From Martinezella rhizogenes (lineage in GTDB: Bacteria > Pseudomonadota > Alphaproteobacteria > Rhizobiales > Rhizobiaceae): 64,000 nt of DNA. Shown piece by piece: positions 11,438 through 20,833 of this stretch (its first letter is position 1; the number at the start of each line of letters is the position of its first letter). The translations under genes were made by a program, and so were the position numbers. Below the pieces are notes generated by a model, which saw only the letters and a program-made list of their open reading frames with translations, ran no database searches and was not told where the DNA came from. The stretch is from positions 248,001 to 312,000 of the forward strand of contig NZ_JUHG01000016.1 in the NCBI RefSeq assembly GCF_000799715.1. Direction: 5' to 3'.

Positions 11438-13747
11438 TTATTTTCGCTTGAATGCGTCGGCCAGAGCGGCGCCGAAACTACCCTGTTGAGGCATGTTCGG
11501 GCGGCTATTGTTCTTACCGCCAGCGTTGCGCGCGCTGTTTTGTTCTCGCGACTCACGCGCAACCGGGGCCGTCTCAACGCCGCCGTCCTTGCGCATCGTC
11601 AAACTGATTCGCTTCCGTTTCGCGTCAACGTCCACAACCTTCACTTTCACGACATCGCCAGCCTTGACGATCTCGTGCGGGTCCTTCACGAAGCGATCGG
11701 CAAGCTGCGAGACATGCACGAGACCATCCTGATGAACGCCGATGTCGACGAAAGCGCCGAAAGCGGCGACGTTGGTCACCGTGCCCTCCAGTAGCATGCC
11801 GGGCTTGAGATCGCTGATCTCATTGATCCCCTCGGCGAAGGTCGCGGTCTTGAAGCTCGGGCGCGGATCGCGGCCGGGCTTTTCCAGCTCGGCGATGATG
11901 TCACGCACGGTCGGCAGGCCGAATTTCTCATCGATGAACTGGCGTGGGTCGACCGCCTTTAGCGCTGTCGCGTCGCCCATCAGGCTGCGCAGGTCACGGC
12001 CGCAGGCAGCAACGATCTTCTTGGCGACGCCATAGGCTTCCGGATGCACCGAGGAGGCGTCGAGCGGCTCCTTGCCATTGGGGATACGCAGGAAGCCGGC
12101 GCATTGCTCGAAGGTACGCTGGCCGAGACGGGCGACCTTCAGGAGATCGCGGCGAGTCTCGAAGCGACCTTCGCCATCACGGTGCTTGACGATCGCATCG
12201 GCAATCGACGGCCCGAGGCCGGAAACGCGGGCCAGCAGCGGCGCGGACGCCGTGTTCAGATCGACGCCGACGGCGTTCACCGCGTCTTCGACGACAGCAT
12301 CCAGCGAGCGCGACAGCTTCAGCTGATCGACATCATGCTGGTATTGGCCAACGCCGATCGACTTCGGCTCGATCTTGACGAGTTCGGCCAGCGGATCCTG
12401 CAGACGTCGGGCGATGGAGACGGCGCCGCGCAGCGAGACGTCGAGGCCGGGGAATTCCAGCGCCGCGGTCTCGGAAGCCGAGTAGACGGAGGCGCCCGCT
12501 TCCGAGACGATGACCTTGGTCGGCTTCGGCGCCGGCACGTCGGCAAGCATATCAGCCACCAGCTTCTCCGTCTCGCGGCTGCCCGTGCCGTTGCCGATGG
12601 AGATCAGCTCGACATTGTGCTTGCGCACCAGCGCCGCCAAAGTCACTTGGGTGCCGCGCACGTCGTTCCTCGGTGGGAAAGGATAGACCGTCGTCGTTTC
12701 CAGCACCTTGCCGGTGCCGTCGACCACGGCGACCTTGACGCCGGTGCGGATGCCCGGATCAAGGCCCATGGTCGCGCGCGAGCCGGCGGGTGCGGCGAGC
12801 AGCAGATCCTTCAGATTGCGGGCGAAGACGTGGATCGCTTCTTCCTCGGCGCGCTCGCGCAGCTCACGCATCAGATCGAGCGACAGCGACATGGAGAGCT
12901 TCACACGCCAGGTCCAGCTCGCAACCTCCGTTAGCCAGCGGTCGCCGGGACGGCTTGGGCCGATCTCATAGGCCGTGGCAACCATCCGCTCCACCGGCTT
13001 GTTGGGCGAGACGGCATCGACGTCGATTTCGATGGTGAGCGTCAGGAACTCTTCGTTCCAGCCGCGCAGCATGGCGAGCGCGCGGTGGCCGGGGGCGGTT
13101 GCCCAACGTTCCTGATGGTCGAAATAATCGGAGAATTTCGCGCCCGCGTCCTGCTTGCCGTCGACGACCCTGGCCTTCAGCGCAGCATTGGTTTTCATGT
13201 AGGTACGCAGCTTGCCGAGCAGGTCGGCATTTTCGGCAATACCTTCGGCAATGATGTCGCGCGCGCCTTCAAGCGCCGTCTTCACATCGGGCACGTCGGC
13301 GGTGAGGAAGCCCTCGGCCAGAGTGGCCGGCTCCCGGGAGCGGTCGGCGAGAATGGTATCGGCAAGCGGACCGAGGCCGCGCTCCCTGGCGATCTCGGCG
13401 CGGGTGCGGCGCTTCTGCTTATAGGGAAGATAAAGGTCTTCCAGTTCGGCCTTGGTGGCAACCACGGCGATCTTGCGCATCAGCTCGTCGGTCATCTTAC
13501 CCTGGCCGTTGATCGAGTCGACGATGGCAGAGCGGCGGGCTTCGAGCTCGCGCAGATAGACGAGGCGTTCGGCCAGCGTTCGCAACTGGCCATCGTCGAG
13601 GCCGCCGGTCACTTCCTTGCGATAGCGGGCGATGAACGGTACCGTCGAGCCTTCGTCGAGAAGCTCGATCGCGGCCTTGGCCTGCTCCGGACGCGAATTG
13701 ATCTCGTTGGCGATGGTTGCGGCAAGGGAACGAATGTCGGCGGCCAT
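11438..13747 (-). CDS. tex: Tex family RNA-binding transcription accessory protein
   Basis: Bacterial homologue of Spt6; binds RNA through a C-terminal S1 domain and is thought to act on transcription complexes. 769 residues from the ATG at 13747, which has AGAGAGA upstream; a longer frame reaches 13831 but adds 28 atypical residues. Visible in order: N-terminal helical Tex domain (STVPFIARYRKE), YqgF/RNase-H-like domain (TMGLDPGIRTGVKVAVVD), helix-hairpin-helix region (LNTASAPLLARVSGLG) and S1 (LLEGTVTNVAAFGAFVDIGVHQDGLVH). The C-terminus is Asn/Gly rich. Confidence 0.96.
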   Translation of the reverse strand: MAADIRSLAATIANEINSRPEQAKAAIELLDEGSTVPFIARYRKEVTGGLDDGQLRTLAERLVYLRELEARRSAIVDSINGQGKMTDELMRKIAVVATKAELEDLYLPYKQKRRTRAEIARERGLGPLADTILADRSREPATLAEGFLTADVPDVKTALEGARDIIAEGIAENADLLGKLRTYMKTNAALKARVVDGKQDAGAKFSDYFDHQERWATAPGHRALAMLRGWNEEFLTLTIEIDVDAVSPNKPVERMVATAYEIGPSRPGDRWLTEVASWTWRVKLSMSLSLDLMRELRERAEEEAIHVFARNLKDLLLAAPAGSRATMGLDPGIRTGVKVAVVDGTGKVLETTTVYPFPPRNDVRGTQVTLAALVRKHNVELISIGNGTGSRETEKLVADMLADVPAPKPTKVIVSEAGASVYSASETAALEFPGLDVSLRGAVSIARRLQDPLAELVKIEPKSIGVGQYQHDVDQLKLSRSLDAVVEDAVNAVGVDLNTASAPLLARVSGLGPSIADAIVKHRDGEGRFETRRDLLKVARLGQRTFEQCAGFLRIPNGKEPLDASSVHPEAYGVAKKIVAACGRDLRSLMGDATALKAVDPRQFIDEKFGLPTVRDIIAELEKPGRDPRPSFKTATFAEGINEISDLKPGMLLEGTVTNVAAFGAFVDIGVHQDGLVHVSQLADRFVKDPHEIVKAGDVVKVKVVDVDAKRKRISLTMRKDGGVETAPVARESREQNSARNAGGKNNSRPNMPQQGSFGAALADAFKRK

Positions 13748-13992
13748 ATGTCTCTCTGAACTGAACTCGGGGACGGGACCATAGGCGTGATCCCGGAAAG
13801 TACGAAGCGGTTTCCGATAATATCCCGCCAATCAGGGCAACTGAGGGGATCGCGACTCGAAACCAGCATCCCGCTTTAGCGACATAAAAAGGCAGGGCAA
13901 TGTTGCTGCCCGCGCCTCCACAGGATTTGCCGCTTGACCTTTGGGCTCTCCCCCCTTAACCGCGCACAAGAACCTAATGAAGAGGGCAAGCC

Positions 13993-15264
13993 ATGAAAGT
14001 TCTGTTGATCGGATCGGGCGGACGCGAGCATGCGCTGGCCTGGAAACTGGCGCAATCGCCGCTGATGACGGAACTCTATGCCGCGCCCGGCAATCCCGGC
14101 ATTGCCGAACATGCAACGCTTGCCGCGATCGATATCGAGGACCACGGTGCGGTCGCTGCCTTCTGCAAGGAAAAGGCCATCGACTTCGTCGTCATCGGCC
14201 CGGAAGCACCTCTCGTCGCCGGCATTGCCGACCACCTGCGCGCTGAAGGTATCGCAGTCTTCGGACCGTCCACAGCGGCCGCCCAGCTCGAGGGCTCCAA
14301 GGGTTTCACCAAGGATATCTGCGCCCGTTACGATATCCCGACCGGCGCCTACCAGCGTTTCAACAATGCGCCGAAGGCCAAAGCCTATATCCGCGAGCAA
14401 GGCGCGCCGATCGTCGTCAAGGCCGACGGGCTTGCCGCCGGCAAAGGCGTCACCGTCGCCATGACGGTCGACGAGGCGCTTGCCGCTGTCGATGACTGCT
14501 TCGAAGGCGCATTTGGTGAGGCTGGTGCGGAAGTGGTGATCGAGGCCTATCTCGACGGCGAGGAGGCGAGCTTCTTCTGCCTTAGCGACGGCAAGCACGC
14601 GCTGGCGCTCGCCACCGCCCAGGACCACAAGCGTGTCGGCGACGGCGATACCGGCCCGAACACCGGCGGCATGGGCGCTTATTCCCCCGCCCCGGTCATG
14701 ACGGCGGAGATGGTCGAGCGGACCATGAAGGAGATCATCGAGCCGACGATGCGCGGCATGGCGGAAAGCGGCCATCCCTTCTCCGGCGTCTTTTTCGCCG
14801 GACTGATGATCACCGCCAAGGGGCCGGAGCTGATCGAATACAACGTCCGCTTCGGCGACCCGGAATGCCAGGTGCTGATGATGCGGCTGAAGAGCGACCT
14901 GCTGCCGCTGCTGCTCGCCTGCGCCAACGGCACGCTGGATCAGGTCAACGCCGAATGGAGCGACGACGTGGCGCTGTCCGTGGTCATGGCCTCAAAGGGC
15001 TATCCGGGTTCCTACGCCAAGAACACGCCGATCGCGGCGCTACCCACCGACAGCGACGGCGCCAAGGTGTTCCATGCCGGCACGGCGCTGAAGGACGGCG
15101 CGCTGGTCGCGACCGGCGGCCGGGTGCTGAATGTCACCGCGACCGGCAAGACCGTCAGCGAGGCGCAGAAGCGCGCCTATGCCCTTGCCGGCAAGGTGGA
15201 GTGGGAAAATGGCTTCAGCCGCAGCGACATCGGCTGGCAGGCTATCGCAAGGGAAAAGGCCTGA
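13993..15264 (+). CDS. purD: Phosphoribosylamine--glycine ligase
   Basis: Second step of purine synthesis: joins glycine to 5-phosphoribosylamine using ATP. 423 residues, normal length, starting MKVLLIGSGGREHALAWKL, the diagnostic N-terminal motif. The ATP-grasp domain is visible (PIVVKADGLAAGKGV, then EASFFCLSDG, and NVRFGDPECQ for the metal site). It is divergent from tex; no other purine gene lies in the window, as is usual in rhizobia where pur genes are scattered. Confidence 0.97.
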   Translation: MKVLLIGSGGREHALAWKLAQSPLMTELYAAPGNPGIAEHATLAAIDIEDHGAVAAFCKEKAIDFVVIGPEAPLVAGIADHLRAEGIAVFGPSTAAAQLEGSKGFTKDICARYDIPTGAYQRFNNAPKAKAYIREQGAPIVVKADGLAAGKGVTVAMTVDEALAAVDDCFEGAFGEAGAEVVIEAYLDGEEASFFCLSDGKHALALATAQDHKRVGDGDTGPNTGGMGAYSPAPVMTAEMVERTMKEIIEPTMRGMAESGHPFSGVFFAGLMITAKGPELIEYNVRFGDPECQVLMMRLKSDLLPLLLACANGTLDQVNAEWSDDVALSVVMASKGYPGSYAKNTPIAALPTDSDGAKVFHAGTALKDGALVATGGRVLNVTATGKTVSEAQKRAYALAGKVEWENGFSRSDIGWQAIAREKA

Positions 15265-15385
15265 AACGGAAACACGAAGCAGGTCCTGAATTTCAGGTCT
15301 CCACTAAACTTTTACCTAATCTCCTGACGAGATGGAAACAAAGACGCGCTAATTTCGCCGTCACGATAAGACGGAGTGGTTTGTT

Positions 15386-15814
15386 ATGCGTCCCTTCTTC
15401 CTGACCTTGGCATGCATGCTGGCCGCCGGTTCGGCCATGGCGTCGTCGATCCAGCCCATCGACAGCAAGACGCAGACAGGCGGCGGCAGCATTCTCGACA
15501 AGGTCTGCACCGATTGCCCGGCCATCAAGCCGCAACTCGTCAAGAAGGAGTATGTGGTGCCGGAATTGACGCCGGGCACACAATCCATCGTCATCCGCGA
15601 CGTCGACGGCCAGAAGAAGGTGGTGCGTACCGAGGCCTGGATGGGCGGCTCGCCGGTCGTCTTCATCTCCAAGCCAACGCCCGAGGCCCTGGCCGCTGCG
15701 AACACCGCGCCCGACGGCATCGATATGACAGCAAAGACCGCTGCCTTGCCCAAGCCCGCCCGGACGCGGGAGCCCGCGCCGCTCGACCTCTCCGGTTTCC
15801 AGCTTCGCCAGTAA
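15386..15814 (+). CDS. Small exported HPE1-like protein
   Basis: A 142-residue protein with a clear Sec signal peptide (MRPFFLTLACMLAAGSAMASS). The mature part holds a paired-Cys motif VCTDCP, then KKEYVVPELTPGTQ, DVDGQKKVVRTEAWMGGSPVVF and a Pro/Ala-rich tail. The pattern (CxxCP, YHVPEL, RTEAWMGGSPV) matches my recollection of the 'plant virulence effector HPE1-like' domain proteins of Rhizobiaceae and Liberibacter; in free-living rhizobia the role is unknown. Followed by a terminator, so it is probably monocistronic. Confidence 0.6.
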   Translation: MRPFFLTLACMLAAGSAMASSIQPIDSKTQTGGGSILDKVCTDCPAIKPQLVKKEYVVPELTPGTQSIVIRDVDGQKKVVRTEAWMGGSPVVFISKPTPEALAAANTAPDGIDMTAKTAALPKPARTREPAPLDLSGFQLRQ

Positions 15815-15888
15815 AATAGCTTCCCGATCCAGTTCCCTGCCCCGCCCGGCCAAAGTTTCGGTCGACGGGGTCCGCCGCAAGGCGGACC

Positions 15889-15927
15889 AATGCGCCCCTG
15901 AAGAGAAGCGGGGGCGCATTTGTTTTT
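15889..15927 (+). terminator. Intrinsic terminator after the HPE1-like gene
   Basis: AATGCGCCCC and GGGGCGCATT form a perfect 10-bp stem followed by TTGTTTTT. A second small hairpin (GTCCGCCGCAAGGCGGAC) lies just upstream at about 15870-15888. Confidence 0.85.
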
Positions 15928-15964
15928 CATGGACGAAGTGCGGAAGTTTCGCTTGCGGCCTAAG

Positions 15965-15991
15965 ATAATATTGAGGTTGATTCAATATTAT
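15965..15991. promoter_or_regulatory. AT-rich perfect 10-bp inverted repeat upstream of the chemoreceptor
   Basis: ATAATATTGA and TCAATATTAT are exact complements separated by 7 bp. They lie about 215 bp before the chemoreceptor start. Could be an operator or a small RNA-like hairpin; the bound factor is unknown. The inner TTGA-N7-TCAA is one base too wide for an FNR/FixK box. Confidence 0.5.
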
Positions 15992-16205
15992 TTACTGCGG
16001 CGCAACACATCTCGCGCTCAAAGCCACTTAATTGTCGATCGCGCTGTTTTGATTAAAACTTTATTAGACATAAACCGGGATTTTACTTGAACCGGACAGC
16101 AGCATGTCTTTTCGAGCAGCAGCAAGCGTATTGGGACTCTCTCAGGCGATCGCACAGGCGGTAGGAAACCGCGCCGGTATTCACCTTACCCTGTTGCGAG
16201 GCACT

Positions 16206-18020
16206 ATGAAGCATCTCAAGATCGCACATCAACTCTTCGCCCTTCTGGGCGTACTTATCGCCGCTTTCTCCGTGGCGACCTATTTCCAGATTCGGTCGCA
16301 AGCAGACTCTATTTATGCCGACCGTTTTAATCTGCTCCGCACGCAGGTCGAATCAGGCATTTCGATCATGAATCAATATTATCAGCGCGAAAAATCCGGC
16401 GAGATGACGCATGAGGCCGCCCAGGCCGAGGCTTTCAAAATTCTCTCGCATGTCACCTTCGAACCGTCGGGCTATTTCTTCGGCTTCGACTACAACGTCG
16501 TTCAGCGGATCCATCCGAGCCCGGTCAACATCGGTAAAGACATGTCCGGTCAGGTTGACCGTAACGGAACGCATTTCAGCAAGGAAATGGTCGAAAAGGG
16601 CATCAAGGGCGGCGGACGCACCGTCTACTACTGGGTCAAGCCCGGTCATCCCGAGGGAGAGCTTTTCCTGAAGGGCAGCTATTCCGCGGCCTTCGCGCCC
16701 TGGCAGATCGTTCTCGGCTGCGGCGTCTACATGGACGATCTCGAAGCACAGATCAACGCGACGATGTGGCGCGCGCTGATGATCTGCGGCATCGTCTTCC
16801 TCATCGGCGTCGGCGCTTCGCTCTACTTTATTCGCGGCATCACCAAGCCGCTGACCGAAGTGCACACCGCCCTTAAAGCTGTCGCCGACGAGGATGTGCA
16901 GGTCGCGATTCCGCATGCGGCCATGCACAACGAGATCGGCCTGATGGCCCAGGCCACTCTGGCGTTGCAGGAAAAGATCCGCGAGCGCCACGCGTTGACG
17001 GAGCGCCAGGCCGCGCAGGAAGAGGAAATCAGCGCCGAACGCCAGCAGAACCTGCGTCAGCAACACGACGAGGCCCAAGAACAGGCTCGCGTCGTCTCCA
17101 TCATCGGCAGGGCGCTGGAGCAACTTGCACAGGGCGATCTGACCGTGCGCTGCGGCGATATCGGGATCAGCTATGCCGGTCTGCGCAACAATTTCAACGA
17201 AGCGCTCTCCCATCTCGAGGCCGCCATGGGCCGGGTCAATGCCAAGGGCAACGACATCGGTGTCAGCAAGGAGGAGATTCGTCGCGCCTCCAACGAACTA
17301 TCGCAGCGCACCGAACGCCAGGCCGCCAGCCTGGAAGAAACCTCGGCAGCACTCGACGAGTTGACTGTCGCCGTCCGCCAGACGGCCGAAGGCGCGCATG
17401 AGGCCAGCAAGCGGGTTCACTCCGTCAGCACCGAGGCATCACGCAGTGACGCCGTTGTCGCCCAGGCGATCGAGGCAATGAGTGGTATTGAAAAGTCGTC
17501 CGCCGAGATCAGCAAGATCATCGGCGTCATCGATGAGATCGCCTTCCAGACCAATCTTCTGGCGCTCAACGCCGGGGTCGAGGCCGCTCGTGCCGGCGAA
17601 TCCGGCAAGGGCTTTGCCGTCGTCGCCCAGGAAGTGCGCGAACTGGCCCAGCGGTCCGCGGCAGCCGCCAAGGAGATCAAGGATCAGATCGCCCGCTCGT
17701 CCGGCCAGGTCGACCAGGGTGTCCGTCTTGTCGGCGAGGCCGGCGAAGCGCTGAAGCGCATTTCCGACCAGATCAAGGCAGCCAACGAGATCGTCTCGAA
17801 GATCGCCCACAGCGCCTCCGAACAGGACACGACGCTGCGCTCGATCTCGTCGTCGATGAACCAGCTCGACGCCGCGACGCAGCAGAACGCCGCCATGGCG
17901 GAGGAGACGACGGCATCGGCCGAAACGCTGGCCGCCGACACCGAGGACCTGCTCGACCTGATCCGTGGCTTCCACGTCAACGACGGCCGGCCGGTCGCAC
18001 AGACCCGCCGCGCCGCGTAG
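16206..18020 (+). CDS. Methyl-accepting chemotaxis protein with single Cache sensor
   Basis: Membrane chemoreceptor of 604 residues. Start chosen at 16206 (MKHLKIAHQL), which has GCGAGG upstream; a longer frame from 16104 adds residues unlike the family. Order: TM1 (about 8-28), periplasmic Cache domain (about 35-185; SGYFFGFDYN, YWVKPG), TM2 (about 187-208), HAMP, then the signalling hairpin with the conserved tip EIAFQTNLLALNAGVEAARAGE, where most receptors have NAAVEAARAGE. No C-terminal CheR-tethering pentapeptide is visible. The ligand is unknown; single Cache receptors often sense small organic acids. Confidence 0.93.
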   Translation: MKHLKIAHQLFALLGVLIAAFSVATYFQIRSQADSIYADRFNLLRTQVESGISIMNQYYQREKSGEMTHEAAQAEAFKILSHVTFEPSGYFFGFDYNVVQRIHPSPVNIGKDMSGQVDRNGTHFSKEMVEKGIKGGGRTVYYWVKPGHPEGELFLKGSYSAAFAPWQIVLGCGVYMDDLEAQINATMWRALMICGIVFLIGVGASLYFIRGITKPLTEVHTALKAVADEDVQVAIPHAAMHNEIGLMAQATLALQEKIRERHALTERQAAQEEEISAERQQNLRQQHDEAQEQARVVSIIGRALEQLAQGDLTVRCGDIGISYAGLRNNFNEALSHLEAAMGRVNAKGNDIGVSKEEIRRASNELSQRTERQAASLEETSAALDELTVAVRQTAEGAHEASKRVHSVSTEASRSDAVVAQAIEAMSGIEKSSAEISKIIGVIDEIAFQTNLLALNAGVEAARAGESGKGFAVVAQEVRELAQRSAAAAKEIKDQIARSSGQVDQGVRLVGEAGEALKRISDQIKAANEIVSKIAHSASEQDTTLRSISSSMNQLDAATQQNAAMAEETTASAETLAADTEDLLDLIRGFHVNDGRPVAQTRRAA

Positions 18021-18042
18021 ACTGGGCCGCAACAGACAGGAC

Positions 18043-18072
18043 AAACCGCCGGGCGCAACCCGGCGGTTTTTC
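18043..18072 (+). terminator. Intrinsic terminator after the chemoreceptor
   Basis: AAACCGCCGGG-CGCAAC-CCGGCGGTTTTT: strong GC stem followed by a T run. Confidence 0.92.
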
Positions 18073-18094
18073 TTTGTCCAGATGTCAAAGAGGG

Positions 18095-18589
18095 TCACTC
18101 GCCGGCGGCAATCCGCGCGGCCAGCCGGTCGATCTCGCGATCGGAATAGACCTCGATACCAGCCCGTTTCAGCAAGGCTGCGGTGACGCCATCGCCTGGA
18201 TGCCGTCCGCCGGAAAATGTGCCGTTATAGATAAAGCCGGAACCGCAGGACGGGCTGCCGTCGATGAGCAGCGCATAGCGGCAGCCGGTTTCCCTGGCAA
18301 GCGCCAAGGCGTTCTCGGCCGCCTGGCGAAATCCTTCGGTCACGTCACCGCCGCTGATTTCCATCACGCGCGCCGTGCCCGCGAGCACATCCTCGCCGGT
18401 AGCTCCACCAGCAATCTCCGCCGGAGGCCGGGGCACGACCATGCCGGCTGACATCTCGGGACAGATGGTCACGAGACGGCCTTCTTCGCGCCACCGGTCG
18501 ATGGCCGGATGGATGAGCGGTTTGGCGCGGCCGTCGTAACGGACTGCATGGCCCATGAGGCAGGCGCTGACGAGGATTTTTCCGATCAT
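18095..18589 (-). CDS. DUF523 domain-containing protein
   Basis: A 164-residue protein of the DUF523 (YbbK-like) family. It starts MIGKILVSACLMGHAVRYDG and shows the typical ICPEMSAGM and YALLIDGSPSCGSGFIYNGTFSGG segments, with three conserved cysteines (ACL, CPE, SCG). Biochemical role unknown. Its ATG lies 14 bp after the glyS stop and the intervening AAAGGGAGG is a strong ribosome site, so it is co-transcribed with glyS. Confidence 0.88.
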   Translation of the reverse strand: MIGKILVSACLMGHAVRYDGRAKPLIHPAIDRWREEGRLVTICPEMSAGMVVPRPPAEIAGGATGEDVLAGTARVMEISGGDVTEGFRQAAENALALARETGCRYALLIDGSPSCGSGFIYNGTFSGGRHPGDGVTAALLKRAGIEVYSDREIDRLAARIAAGE

Positions 18590-18603
18590 CGCGCCTCCCT
18601 TTT

Positions 18604-20832
18604 CTATCCCGCAATCTTCGAGAAGTCCGCAACCGTTCCCGTTGCCTCTCGGATCAGCCGCAGTAGCGCCAGACGGTTGGCGCGGATGGCGGCGTCTTCG
18701 TCGTTGACGAGGACGTCTCCGAAGAAGCGGTCGACGGGCGCGCGCAGCGTCGAAAGCGCAGCCATGGCGGAGCGGAAATCCTCACCGGCAATCGCCTTGG
18801 CGGCTTCGGCCGAGACCTTGGTGACGGCGGCGAAAAGGTCTTTTTCGGCGTCGAGCGTCAACAGGGTTTCGGACACGCTATCGGCAACGACAGTGCCCTT
18901 CTTTTCCTCGGCGGCGAGGAGCTGCGTGGCGCGCTTGGTGCCGGCGAGCAGGTTCTTGCCGTCTTCCGAGGTGATGAAGGCCGTCAGTGCCTCGACGCGG
19001 CGGGCAACCATCAGGAGATCGTCGGCTTCCGGCGTCAGCACGGAATCGATGAGATCGTAACGGGCGCCCTGATCGCGAAGATAGACTTTCAGGCGGTCGT
19101 GGAAGAAGGCGAGGAGATCCGCATCCTTCGTCACCGCCAGCAGCGGCAGGCGCACCTTACGTTCCAGCAGAATGCGGACCACGCCCAAAGCCGCGCGGCG
19201 CAGCGCATAGGGGTCCTTGGAGCCGGTCGGCTTCTCGTCGATCGTCCAGAAGCCGATCAGCGTATCCAGCTTGTCGGCAAGTGCTACGGTGACTGCCACC
19301 TTGTCGTCCGGCACGCGGTCGGATGGGCCTTGCGGCTTGTAATGATCCTCGATCGCGGCGGCCACGGAGGCGTCCTCGCCCTGCAGCACCGCATATTTTC
19401 GGCCCATGAGGCCCTGAAGCTCGGGGAATTCGCCGACGGCTTCGGTGCGCAGATCGGCCTTAACCAGTACCGCGGCGCGATCGACCTTGATCGGATCGGC
19501 GCCTGTGATCTTGGCGAGCTCGGCCGCAAGCGTACGGATGCGGGAAACGCGCTCGCCCTGGCTGCCAAGCTTGGCATGGAAGGTGACGTTCAGCGCGTCG
19601 AGCTTGGCCATGCGCTGGTCGAGCGGCTTTTTCAGGTCGAGGCCGAATGTTGCGGCGGAGGCTTCCAGCGTTTCGAGGTCCGGCAGATAGCCCTGGTCGC
19701 GCTTCCAGAAATGCAGCGCGTCGGAGAGACGAGCGCGCACGACCTTGCCGTTACCGTGAATGATCTCCTTGCCGCCATCCGTCGCCTGGATATTGGAGAC
19801 AAGGATAAAGCGGTTGGAGAGCACACCCTCCCCTTGAAGGGGAGGGTCGGCACGAAGTGCCGGGGTGGGGTGATTTTGCTGGAACAAGGCGTCACCCCCA
19901 CCCGCAGCTTCGCTGCGACCTCCCCCTTTAAGGGGGAGGTGGGAGTCTTGCCGGCGGGTGACGAAACACTTCTGGTTGGTCTTGATCGTCAGGCGGATGA
20001 TTTCCGAGGGGATCGACAGGTAATCCTCTTCGAAGGACCCCATCAACACCTGCGGCCATTCCACCAGGCCGGAAACCTCTTCCAGCAGACCCTCGTCCTC
20101 GACCAGTTCCAAGCCATTGGCGAAAGCGATGTCGCGGGCATCGTGCAGGATGATGTCCTTGCGGCGCTCGGCATCGAGAATGACCTTGGCCTTGTCCAGG
20201 CTGGACACGTAATCGTCGAAACGCTTGACTGTAATCGGGCCAGGCGCATGGAAACGATGGCCGTAGGTCACATTCGAGGCGACGATGCCGTCGATCTCGA
20301 AGGGGATGACGACAGTCTCTTCATGCTCGGTGCCGAACGTGCAGACGATCGACTGCAGCGGGCGGACCCAGCGCAGCGAGCCGGGCTTGGCCGACGCCTT
20401 GCCCCAGCGCATCGACTTCGGCCAGGGAAAATCGCGAATGATCCCAGGCATCACGTCGGCGATGATCTCCTCGGCGGCGCGGCCGGGCTTCGAAATGATA
20501 GCAACATAGAAATCGCCCTTCTTCGGGTCGCTCTGCACCTGTGCTTCAGAAACGGAAGATAGGCCGGCACCGCGCAAAAAGCCTTCGATCGCCTTTTCGT
20601 TGGCGTCGGTGCGTGGTCCCTTGCGCTCTTCCCGCACATCGGCGGAGCGCGCCGTCACGCCGCGAATATCTAGTGTCAGGCGGCGCGGCGTCCAATATTC
20701 GCGCGCGCCCTCATAGGACAGACCCGCCTCGACCAGCGCGTCGGTGACGAGCTTCTTCAGATCGCCGGCAGCCTTGCGCTGCATACGGGCGGGAATTTCC
20801 TCGGAGCGAAGTTCGAGAAGGAGATCGGGCAT
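18604..20832 (-). CDS. glyS: Glycine--tRNA ligase beta subunit with in-frame repeat insertion
   Basis: Beta subunit of the alpha2beta2 glycyl-tRNA synthetase; recognises and holds tRNA-Gly. 742 residues from the ATG at 20832 (MPDLLLELRSEEIPARMQ, the family N-terminus). Conserved blocks include PKSMRWG, LTIKTNQKCFV, NRFILVSNI and DKLDTLIGFW; the anticodon-binding domain is C-terminal. Between NQKCFVTRRQ and LSNRFILV the protein carries about 42 extra residues (about 296-337), rich in Gly/Pro (DSHLPLKGGG...PPLQGEGV), encoded exactly by a palindromic repeat (19825-19940). Reading stays open through the element and resumes in frame. Partner glyQ lies at 25.5-26.5 kb on the same strand. Confidence 0.95.
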   Translation of the reverse strand: MPDLLLELRSEEIPARMQRKAAGDLKKLVTDALVEAGLSYEGAREYWTPRRLTLDIRGVTARSADVREERKGPRTDANEKAIEGFLRGAGLSSVSEAQVQSDPKKGDFYVAIISKPGRAAEEIIADVMPGIIRDFPWPKSMRWGKASAKPGSLRWVRPLQSIVCTFGTEHEETVVIPFEIDGIVASNVTYGHRFHAPGPITVKRFDDYVSSLDKAKVILDAERRKDIILHDARDIAFANGLELVEDEGLLEEVSGLVEWPQVLMGSFEEDYLSIPSEIIRLTIKTNQKCFVTRRQDSHLPLKGGGRSEAAGGGDALFQQNHPTPALRADPPLQGEGVLSNRFILVSNIQATDGGKEIIHGNGKVVRARLSDALHFWKRDQGYLPDLETLEASAATFGLDLKKPLDQRMAKLDALNVTFHAKLGSQGERVSRIRTLAAELAKITGADPIKVDRAAVLVKADLRTEAVGEFPELQGLMGRKYAVLQGEDASVAAAIEDHYKPQGPSDRVPDDKVAVTVALADKLDTLIGFWTIDEKPTGSKDPYALRRAALGVVRILLERKVRLPLLAVTKDADLLAFFHDRLKVYLRDQGARYDLIDSVLTPEADDLLMVARRVEALTAFITSEDGKNLLAGTKRATQLLAAEEKKGTVVADSVSETLLTLDAEKDLFAAVTKVSAEAAKAIAGEDFRSAMAALSTLRAPVDRFFGDVLVNDEDAAIRANRLALLRLIREATGTVADFSKIAG
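19825..19940. repeat. Composite palindromic repeat inside glyS
   Basis: About 116 bp made of two inverted half-units. The first has ACCCTCCCC/GGGGAGGGT and CGGCAC-GAA-GTGCCG stems followed by GGGTGGGGTGA. The second is the mirror form: GTCACCCCCACCC, then GCAGC-TTC-GCTGC, then CCTCCCCCTTTAAGGGGGAGG. It is the same architecture as the element at 21338-21464. It lies wholly within the glyS coding frame. Confidence 0.9.
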
Positions 20833-20833
20833 G

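Noticed and set aside
15971..15985. FNR/FixK-like box TTGA-N7-TCAA
   Set aside because: The spacer is one base too long for the 14-bp consensus TTGAT-N4-ATCAA.
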